Assembly (NCBI GenBank): GCA_934454035.1
Contig: CAKSFY010000138.1
Span: forward strand, 1 to 5,241
Origin: an uncultured Clostridia bacterium
GTDB lineage: Bacteria; Bacillota; Clostridia; UBA1381
Length of the DNA: 5,241 bases
Reading direction: 5' to 3'
Shown: positions 1 through 5,241 of the stretch, in pieces
Layout: every line of letters starts with the position of its first letter
Position numbering within the stretch: position 1 is the stretch's first letter
Made by a program: the position numbers and the translations under genes
The notes under the pieces: generated by a model
Seen by the model: the letters and a program-made list of their open reading frames with translations, nothing else
The model's database searches: none
What the model was told of the DNA's origin: nothing

Positions 1-2875
1 CGTTTTTACTGTTTCTGACAGAAAGTGTATACGCAGCATTTGTTTTACCGTCTGTAATATTTTCGAAAGCAAGCTCTATCGGCTTACTGTCAAATACAGA
101 TATTATTGCACCGCCGTACTCTTTTTTGTCATAATCCATTGGTCTTACAAAAATTGTTGAATCTTGCACGGGATAACTGTTTGATAAGGTTTCTCCGTCC
201 ACGCTTAAACCGTTTTTTGTAATTTTATAAATCCTTGCTCCATCTGCGTCTCCTTTTGTTTCCCACTCTGCAACTTGATTTTCCGACCAAATTGATATAA
301 TTGAAGGATCTATGCCGCTTTTTTCTCTGCCGAATTGAAGCAGCATAGGGGTGTATTGCTTGACGGTAAATGTTTCCCCGACAGAATTTTGGGTAATAAG
401 ATCCGTTGCACCGTTCAGAATTTCGCCGTTTCTTTCTACATGCAGCCCTTCCGTATCATCCGAAATACTTGTAATATTCACAAGCAAAGCACCGTTTTTC
501 TCTGCTGTTTCCCATTCTATCCCCTCCGGAATTGTTCCATCCTTGCCGCATACTTTTATATTCAGCTTTCCGATATTTTCAAAGTATTTTTGAAATGCCG
601 AAAAAGCCGTAGAATATGTATATATATAGAATGTATCGGCATTTTTTGTAAGATATGAATTATCAAGCTTTTGATTGTATTCATCCTTTGCAAAACTTCC
701 GGTTTGCATAAATACTTTTCCGCCGTTTTTAATAAATTCATTCACTGCGGCAAGTGTTTCCACTTTACAGTTATACGCTCTCGGAATTACCAATATTTTG
801 TATTTACTCAAATTTTCGATTGATCTGTCAGAGACAATTCCAACGCGCAGACCGCAGGTGATAAGAGTTCTGTAGGTTTGCCACAATCTCACTCTTGCAC
901 CGTTATCATAAACCTGAGACGGCTTTGAGTAAAACAGTGCAACGTCCGGCTCTTTGTGGTCAAGCGCTGCAACAGCTGATGAAAGTCTGTTTAAATCCAA
1001 AGCGGTCTTTCCTGCTTCGGCAACACAATCCGGCCGATGTAAAATACTGTTGTGCATATCCATATTTTCGTCATAGCTGCGTTCCCAAACCCAAAGTGAC
1101 GAAATATCTCTGCCATGCACGGCACCCTGCCACAAATTGTTTCTGAGATGTTTTTTCTCTTTCTCGTTAAAATCGGTCAGCTTATCCGGAATAATATGAT
1201 CTTCAGAGTTGTAAATCGGCTTATTATCTATTGAATTCATATAATCATACGTCATCATAACAGTATAGTAAAGCTCAGTATTTGTTGTATAATCGCAAAG
1301 ATCCTGTCCGACCCAGTCACAAAAATCATTAAACTGTTCTATATCGGTTCCGCGTGTCAGAGTTTCAAGTCCGTCACCGCCCCACGGAAAGTTATAATGC
1401 AAAACCTTTGCATGAATCGGAATATTCGGCATATATTCCTTTACTATATCGCGCATCCATTTATGCCATGAGGCAAAAGTTTTATCATTAAACTCCATCC
1501 AGTCGTAAAACTGCGGTGTGCTCGGACTTACATTATTTTCATCAGCCAGCGGCATTGTGACTTCATCAAAAGAAGTATATTTTGTTCCGTACTTTTTATT
1601 AAGTGTTGCAATATCACCGTGAACCGATTGTAAATACGCTCTGAAACTCGGCGTATAAAACTCCTCAAATACACGCGTATCATACCGCGGTTCATTTGAA
1701 AGACAAATGCTTACAAGACGCGGCATTTTTTGAAAATGCGGCATAATCGTTCTGATATAATTCTCTATTACCACACGCGTTTCATTTGCATCGATATTAT
1801 AAGGAGCGCGCCAGTCTCCGTATACCTCTGACGGCAAATCAGCCGGAATATAATGCGGAGAAAGCATAAGCGTTACCCCGATATTATATGAGCGTGCTCT
1901 TAATAAGATTCTATTCCAATATGCGGCACCGGCAAAATCGGTGTCATCCTCAAAACTTCCGTTTATAAACAAATTCTCATCTGTTCCCGATTTTTTTAAG
2001 ATTGCATTATCTACATAAAGAAGATTGGTTGTACCGTATGTTAAAATATTAAATGTCAAAAATTTTTCATTTTCACCGGTTCTGATTTTAACAGTATTTT
2101 TTGTCCATTGCGAACCGGCACTGAGCTGCTGTTCATTTCTTCCGGTAACTGCAAGTGCAATCCGCCCTATGCCGCTGCCTTTTAAATCAACGCTGAAATC
2201 ATAATCCGTATTCGGCTCACACTCAATTGTCTGCATAATAAACGACCATGAGCTTGCCCCAACCGCAACTCTTATGGCTCTGTTTCCGTCTGAGGCAATA
2301 TTTTTGTCTGAAATTACTTTGTGCTTTGTACTATTGATATCCGATATTTCCCAGCCGTCAACTCCGCTTGCAACAGCAGTCGGTCCAAGTTCAAGCATAA
2401 TGTTATCCGCTGCATAATTCTGATAATTTTCAATTTCGTCAGCGACCGGTCCCCAGCCCATATATCCTACGGAATATACATTTTTCCCGTTCGCATCAAT
2501 AAGCTTTTTTCCATCCTGCACCACATTCTGCAAATTATTTTTTTCAACCGAAAGCGGCTGCTTTTCACCGCTTAAATAAGCAGTAAGATTATTTTTTGCC
2601 TCGGTGTACAAACTTTCAATCTGTGCGCGGTTGTAAGTAAGCTGATCGACGGCTACTCCCTGCGCTTCATCCTCATTAAGATAACTTTCAAATTTTTTTA
2701 TGACTGCATAGTTGATTTTTTCATAATTTGTATCTATGTTTTTTGCTTCGCACTGTGAAAGCAGACTCTCCAATTCGGAAATATATGAACTGTACAAAGT
2801 GGCGGCATTAATAGGCTGAACCTGAGAAAAAATACAAACCAAAGAAAGCAATAACGCCTGTAATCTTTTTTTCAT
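1..2875 (-). CDS. Secreted GH42-like (clan GH-A) glycoside hydrolase, C-terminus beyond window
   Basis: The frame is open from ATG at 2873-2875 to the left edge (958 residues, no stop), with AAGGAG at 2882-2887 supporting the start. Residues 1-24/25 form a Sec signal peptide (MKKR, hydrophobic core, INA-A), so the enzyme is probably extracellular. Residues 26-106 are charged and helical. The TIM barrel starts at about 131 (VYSVGYMGW, then NIMLELGP at 158-165). A carbohydrate-binding-like beta-sandwich occupies about 170-312, and the barrel resumes with GVTLMLSPHYIP (333-344). SNEPRY (393-398) gives the predicted acid/base E395, and YNSEDHI (555-561) the predicted nucleophile E558. The stretch LNKKYGT...FDEV and HGRD...WVWERS resemble GH42. 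A flavodoxin/GATase-like domain follows (about 644-770), then a beta module (about 788-848) and a possible FN3-like module (about 860-928). It probably cleaves beta-linked galactosides or related glycans; substrate is not readable. GH164 or another GH-A family is possible. It is the last gene seen, 60 bases after the binding protein, so likely co-transcribed. Confidence 0.88.
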   Translation of the reverse strand, partial: MKKRLQALLLSLVCIFSQVQPINAATLYSSYISELESLLSQCEAKNIDTNYEKINYAVIKKFESYLNEDEAQGVAVDQLTYNRAQIESLYTEAKNNLTAYLSGEKQPLSVEKNNLQNVVQDGKKLIDANGKNVYSVGYMGWGPVADEIENYQNYAADNIMLELGPTAVASGVDGWEISDINSTKHKVISDKNIASDGNRAIRVAVGASSWSFIMQTIECEPNTDYDFSVDLKGSGIGRIALAVTGRNEQQLSAGSQWTKNTVKIRTGENEKFLTFNILTYGTTNLLYVDNAILKKSGTDENLFINGSFEDDTDFAGAAYWNRILLRARSYNIGVTLMLSPHYIPADLPSEVYGDWRAPYNIDANETRVVIENYIRTIMPHFQKMPRLVSICLSNEPRYDTRVFEEFYTPSFRAYLQSVHGDIATLNKKYGTKYTSFDEVTMPLADENNVSPSTPQFYDWMEFNDKTFASWHKWMRDIVKEYMPNIPIHAKVLHYNFPWGGDGLETLTRGTDIEQFNDFCDWVGQDLCDYTTNTELYYTVMMTYDYMNSIDNKPIYNSEDHIIPDKLTDFNEKEKKHLRNNLWQGAVHGRDISSLWVWERSYDENMDMHNSILHRPDCVAEAGKTALDLNRLSSAVAALDHKEPDVALFYSKPSQVYDNGARVRLWQTYRTLITCGLRVGIVSDRSIENLSKYKILVIPRAYNCKVETLAAVNEFIKNGGKVFMQTGSFAKDEYNQKLDNSYLTKNADTFYIYTYSTAFSAFQKYFENIGKLNIKVCGKDGTIPEGIEWETAEKNGALLVNITSISDDTEGLHVERNGEILNGATDLITQNSVGETFTVKQYTPMLLQFGREKSGIDPSIISIWSENQVAEWETKGDADGARIYKITKNGLSVDGETLSNSYPVQDSTIFVRPMDYDKKEYGGAIISVFDSKPIELAFENITDGKTNAAYTLSVRNSKN

Positions 2876-2881
2876 TTTTAA

Positions 2882-2887
2882 CTCCTT
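2882..2887 (-). promoter_or_regulatory. Ribosome binding site of the glycoside hydrolase
   Basis: AAGGAG on the minus strand lies six bases upstream of the ATG at 2873-2875. It fixes the start of a gene that is otherwise open at its 3' end, and puts a canonical signal peptide at the N-terminus. Confidence 0.8.
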
Positions 2888-2898
2888 TATAATACGGA

Positions 2899-2925
2899 GG
2901 CGGTGCATTATGAAAATATACCGCC
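2899..2925 (-). other. Intercistronic stem-loop between binding protein and hydrolase
   Basis: On the minus strand GGCGGT pairs with ACCGCC. After one A/C mismatch and one T/G wobble, ATT pairs with AAT around a TTCAT loop, giving 11-base arms. It begins about ten bases after the stop codon of the binding-protein gene. No run of T follows, so it is a poor intrinsic terminator. Hairpins at this position, just 3' of an ABC binding-protein gene, are known in other operons to protect the upstream message from 3' exonucleases and raise its level over downstream genes. That role here is inferred. Confidence 0.55.
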
Positions 2926-2935
2926 ATTTCTAAAA

Positions 2936-4312
2936 TTACATTTTGTTTAAATGATTAACCTGGAAGTCGTTGTTTGCTTGTGTAATTAAAGCGGCAACAT
3001 CGGCGTTTTCATTTGTGATAACCTCTTGAATGCAGCCGTCCAAAATAGAATACAATTGTTGTGCGCATGCAGCCGGTTCAACCTGAACTGTTACATCATC
3101 GGCATTAAAATAGGTGGCATAATCGGCATCATCAACATTTTTGTACTCATCTCTGAGACTTCTTAATTTGTCACGTGTTTCAGGATTTGACCAAAGCTCC
3201 ACACCCTCTCTCGGCAAAACAATACCGTTGTTTTCAATAGCCTGTTCAAAATTGTGCTTATACTGGTCTGCCTGCTCATCTGTAATAGTCGGTGACAATC
3301 CGCCGAATTCAAGCCATTTGAATCCTGCTTCAATCTGTTCCGGAGTTGATCCCGGGTTAAACATCCAAAGGTCGCCGCCCATTTGAGCAACTCTGTCTTT
3401 AGTACCTTTAGGAATTTTTGTAAGGTAAAGTTCTTTTTTGTCCAATCCGTATGTATAGCCGTCAAAAGGCGGATTTTGAATCATCATGGCAGCCTGTGAT
3501 GTTCCGAAATATTTATACATATCGTTTTGAGTAATTACAGTGTCGTCCAAGAGCGCGTTATATTTCCACTTTAAATCTTTAATAAACTGCAAAGCGTCTC
3601 TTGCTTCCTGAGTATCAAATGTAGCCTCCCATGTGCCGTCTTCCCTCTGTTTTTCAAATTCAACACCGTATGACCATGCAATATTCATAAAATGCCAGCC
3701 GCCGGCATTGCTTGAAGTCGGAATAACATATCCTGCTTTTCCTGTCTTTTCTTTGATTATTTGTGAAAATTCAGCTACTTCCTGCCATGAATCGGGAATT
3801 TTAATACTGCCGTCTTCGTTTACGAGTCCTGCGTCTCTGAACATTTTTTTGTTAATGTAAAGACCTTGAATATATCCGAAGAAAGGAATACCGTAAATTC
3901 TTCCGTCCTCACCGGTTACAGCCTTTAAAAGCACCGGATTAAGGTTTTTTGTGAAATTATGCTTATCCATATACTCGGTAATATCTGCCGCGTATCCTTG
4001 CTTTATGATTTGCGAAACCTCTGTAAAATATGTTCCGTATACTGTCGGAAGCTGGTTTGCCGAAGCTTTCATTGTAAATGTTTTTGTATCATAGGCATAT
4101 GTATCCGGAATAATATTTATATCGGGATTTGCTGCCATAAAATCATCTTTTAATTTGTTTTGAATAGTCAAAGCTTCTTTGTTTGTTTCATCCGGCCATC
4201 TGCCTATACTGATATTAACTTTTCCGTCAACGTCCTTAGTCTTTGAGCAGCCGCCTGCAGAAATAAGTGTAACCGCTGCCAAGGCAAGAGCAATACTTTT
4301 TTTGAAATTCAT
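2936..4312 (-). CDS. ABC transporter sugar-binding lipoprotein (family 1 extracellular solute-binding protein)
   Basis: A 458-residue protein starts at ATG 4310-4312, with GGAGGA at 4318-4323. The N-terminus is a lipoprotein signal: MNFKK, a hydrophobic stretch, then SAGGC with C22 as the likely lipidated cysteine, so the protein should be anchored to the outer face of the membrane. Family 1 binding-protein features follow. Residues about 32-38 form the first strand (VNISIGR). Residues 60-116 contain the ANPDINI strand and QIIKQGYAADITEYMD. Residues 138-198 hold RIYGIPFFGYIQGLYINKKMF, the DSWQEV segment and KTGKAGYVIP. A Trp/Phe-rich central part (GGWHFMNIAW, NPPFDGYTY) is typical of sugar pockets. 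Length is usual for the family. It would capture an oligosaccharide and deliver it to a permease, but no permease or ATPase gene is in the window. The ligand is unknown; the adjacent hydrolase suggests its products. The gene ends with TAA at 2936-2938. Confidence 0.92.
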   Translation of the reverse strand: MNFKKSIALALAAVTLISAGGCSKTKDVDGKVNISIGRWPDETNKEALTIQNKLKDDFMAANPDINIIPDTYAYDTKTFTMKASANQLPTVYGTYFTEVSQIIKQGYAADITEYMDKHNFTKNLNPVLLKAVTGEDGRIYGIPFFGYIQGLYINKKMFRDAGLVNEDGSIKIPDSWQEVAEFSQIIKEKTGKAGYVIPTSSNAGGWHFMNIAWSYGVEFEKQREDGTWEATFDTQEARDALQFIKDLKWKYNALLDDTVITQNDMYKYFGTSQAAMMIQNPPFDGYTYGLDKKELYLTKIPKGTKDRVAQMGGDLWMFNPGSTPEQIEAGFKWLEFGGLSPTITDEQADQYKHNFEQAIENNGIVLPREGVELWSNPETRDKLRSLRDEYKNVDDADYATYFNADDVTVQVEPAACAQQLYSILDGCIQEVITNENADVAALITQANNDFQVNHLNKM

Positions 4313-4317
4313 AATTA

Positions 4318-4323
4318 TCCTCC
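4318..4323 (-). promoter_or_regulatory. Ribosome binding site of the sugar-binding lipoprotein
   Basis: GGAGGA on the minus strand lies five bases before the ATG at 4310-4312. Only 15 bases separate it from the stem-loop at 4339-4367, leaving no room for a conventional promoter in between. The message must therefore start upstream of, or within, that stem-loop. Confidence 0.8.
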
Positions 4324-4338
4324 AATTATTTTATTATC

Positions 4339-4367
4339 GGGAAATCATCGAAATCCGATGATTTCCC
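4339..4367 (-). terminator. Perfect 12-bp stem-loop after the SLH gene; weak terminator or processing/attenuation hairpin
   Basis: The arms at 4339-4350 and 4356-4367 (GGGAAATCATCG and CGATGATTTCCC) are perfectly complementary around a five-base loop. The structure starts seven bases past the TAA of the SLH gene. On the minus strand it is followed by GATAATAAAATAATT rather than a T run, so efficient intrinsic termination is doubtful. On the plus strand TGTTTATTTACTTT follows, a somewhat better but still imperfect T-rich tail. It may partly terminate the SLH transcript, or act as a stabilising or attenuating hairpin in a shared transcript that also reads the binding-protein gene. Confidence 0.5.
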
Positions 4368-4374
4368 TGTTTAT

Positions 4375-5166
4375 TTACTTTAAAAATCTTGAAATAACTG
4401 CTGCCGCTTCCGCTCTTGTGGAATTTGCTTTCGGAGCAAAGTTTCCGTCGGTCATACCGCTGAACAGATTGCAGTTAACAGCCTTTGAAACTGATGTAAT
4501 ATCGCTGATTTGGTTTTTATCCGTAAAGTTTACAGCCGTGGTGCCCATCTCTCCGTGAAGTTTTTCATATGCACGCACAAGCAGTGTGCACATTTCTTCA
4601 CGGGTGATTTTGTCATTCGGGCGGAAGGCAGAATTATCAATAATTCCGTTTGCCAAGGCTGCGGCTACATTACCGGAATACCATTTATTGGCATCAACAT
4701 CTGCTACACCGCCGGTATACTCCGTACTTTCAAAACCTGCCGCACGAGTCAGAAGTGCTAAAAATTCCGCACGGGTAATTGATTTATCCGGGTCAAAGCG
4801 CGAAGCTGTTACACCGCTGATAATTCCTGTCTTTGCAAGTGAGGAAACCTCATCCTTCGACCAATGCTTGAATGTGTCCAAAAACGGAGTGTCAATATCA
4901 ACCTGCAGCAAAATCGGAACATACTCTTTTAAAGTGAATGTATCGCCCAAATCCAACCCGTCACGCAGTTCGTATGCCTTTGTGACTTTTTCTCCGTTTA
5001 CATAGATATTTACGTCTCTGTCCTTTAAGAAGTTATCAAGATTGATAATCAGTTTGCCGTTATATACTCCGACATTTACCTCTACTTTGTAAGCAGCTTC
5101 GCCTGTTTTTGCGTCAACAATATCAACGACAGGGAAATTTTCTTCCTTGTAGATTTTTTTCAAATC
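4375..5166 (-). pseudogene. C-terminal remnant of an S-layer-anchored glycoside hydrolase (beta module + three SLH domains), 5' part cut off by an IS
   Basis: The reading frame stays open to a GTG at 5224-5226, giving 283 codons, but the first 20 codons derive from the insertion-sequence end. They encode no clear signal peptide and lack a Shine-Dalgarno (TTTCCTCCTGTTTTT precedes them). Native sequence starts at codon 21 (DLKKIYKEENFPVVDIV). In this 283-codon numbering, residues about 22-110 resemble residues about 761-848 of the hydrolase at 1-2875, including TFTLKEYVPILLQV against TFTVKQYTPMLLQF. Three SLH domains follow at about 117-165, 174-222 and 232-283, each with a TRAE-type signature: ITRAEFLALLTRA, ITREEMCTLLVRA and STRAEAAAVISRF. 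SLH domains bind pyruvylated secondary cell-wall polymers and hold exoproteins on the surface. The intact protein was therefore probably a secreted, wall-anchored hydrolase with its catalytic part upstream of the break. As it stands it is unlikely to be exported or active. A short genuine protein with the GTG start is the alternative, considered unlikely. Confidence 0.72.
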
Positions 5167-5191
5167 TGGTGCTATACTAAAAAAGTAGACA
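5167..5191 (+). repeat. Putative IS left terminal inverted repeat
   Basis: A 25-base end sequence starts TGGTGCTATAC and ends GTAGACA. The matching right-end copy would be outside the window, so the repeat is inferred from its form only. Confidence 0.5.
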
Positions 5192-5215
5192 CAATCATGC
5201 AAAATATGATATAAT
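5186..5215 (+). promoter_or_regulatory. Sigma-A-type promoter reading into the IS
   Basis: The -35 box TAGACA (5186-5191; five of six match TTGACA) and a perfect -10 box TATAAT (5210-5215) are separated by 18 bases. The -35 box falls inside the putative terminal repeat, a common arrangement for IS3-family transposase promoters. It drives transcription away from the minus-strand genes and so would not express them. Confidence 0.65.
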
Positions 5216-5232
5216 AAAATAAACACAAAAAC

Positions 5233-5238
5233 AGGAGG
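5233..5238 (+). promoter_or_regulatory. Shine-Dalgarno of a plus-strand gene starting just beyond the window
   Basis: AGGAGG lies 18 bases after the TATAAT box and three bases before the right edge. A start codon within the next few bases outside the window is expected, most likely that of the first transposase frame. Confidence 0.65.
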
Positions 5239-5241
5239 AAA

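Larger units (their letters stand above)
5167..5241 (+). mobile_element. Left end of a probable IS3-family insertion sequence (continues beyond the window)
   Basis: From 5167 the sequence reads TGGTGCTATAC, then an A-rich run, then GTAGACA ending at 5191. This is a 25-base stretch with the TG start and internal (G)TAGACA/TGGACA block typical of IS3-family terminal inverted repeats. A promoter and Shine-Dalgarno follow immediately, pointing into the element, as expected for the transposase orfA. The position coincides with the point where the adjacent minus-strand protein loses similarity to its relative. Neither the transposase nor the right end is in view, so the family call rests on terminus resemblance and context. 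A target duplication, if present, would be the last 3-5 bases before 5167 (up to AAATC). Confidence 0.6.

Noticed and set aside
601..632. TA-rich tract (GTATATATATAG) that could look like a promoter or repeat
   Set aside because: It encodes the Tyr/Ile-rich segment FYIYTYSTAF in frame within the hydrolase. There is no -35 partner or downstream gene.
335..1146. Several plus-strand open frames of 66-107 codons
   Set aside because: They lie antisense within the long hydrolase frame, have no recognisable domains or ribosome binding sites, and are Cys/Phe/Ser-rich in the way expected of complementary-strand shadows.
4324..4338. GATAAT on the minus strand as a -10 box for the binding-protein gene
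   Set aside because: It would place the transcription start almost on the Shine-Dalgarno, and its -35 region would fall inside the stem-loop with no TTGACA-like match.
4339..4367. Operator or palindromic binding site for a sugar-responsive regulator
   Set aside because: The arms are perfectly symmetric, but the odd five-base spacer and the position right after a stop codon fit an RNA hairpin better. No regulator gene is in the window to support an operator.
3141..5005. Plus-strand open frames of up to 139 codons, and a minus-strand 100-codon frame at 3163-3465
   Set aside because: All overlap the well-supported binding-protein or SLH reading frames in other frames. None shows a domain or a good start signal.

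Overview
The window is AT-rich and reads as a Gram-positive, Firmicutes-type anaerobe. The evidence is a lipoprotein-type sugar-binding protein, AGGAGG-like ribosome binding sites, S-layer homology (SLH) domains and a large secreted glycoside hydrolase. A clostridial polysaccharide-utilisation locus is the best guess; the exact taxon cannot be read from this stretch. All three genes lie on the minus strand and transcription runs from right to left. Coding density is high, with gaps of about 60 bases, and no stretch over 300 bases lacks a gene. I found no tRNA, rRNA or CRISPR array.

Layout in transcription order (right to left): (1) 5167-5241 looks like the left end of an IS3-family insertion sequence, with terminal inverted repeat, outward-reading promoter and Shine-Dalgarno; its transposase would lie beyond the right edge on the plus strand. 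(2) 4375-5166 is the C-terminal remnant of a cell-surface protein. It has a beta-sandwich module like the C-terminal module of the hydrolase at the other end of the window, then three SLH domains. Its 5' part appears cut off by the insertion at 5166/5167. (3) 4339-4367 is a perfect 12-bp stem-loop. (4) 2936-4312 encodes an ABC-transporter sugar-binding lipoprotein. (5) 2899-2925 is a second intercistronic stem-loop. (6) 1-2875 encodes a very large secreted clan GH-A hydrolase of glycoside hydrolase family 42 (GH42)-like architecture. It carries a carbohydrate-binding-like domain inserted into the catalytic barrel and runs off the left edge. Because it has no stop codon in the window, a complete-ORF list can miss it even though it covers more than half the window.

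Functional reading (inference): the locus would handle a galactoside- or other glycan-containing polymer. A secreted hydrolase, and formerly a second S-layer-anchored one, would release oligosaccharides outside the cell, and the lipoprotein would pass them to an ABC permease encoded elsewhere. The insertion has probably inactivated the anchored enzyme and may have separated the downstream genes from their original promoter. I see no evidence of a wholly new type of system. The most notable points are the IS-truncated paralogue and the domain inserted in the hydrolase barrel.
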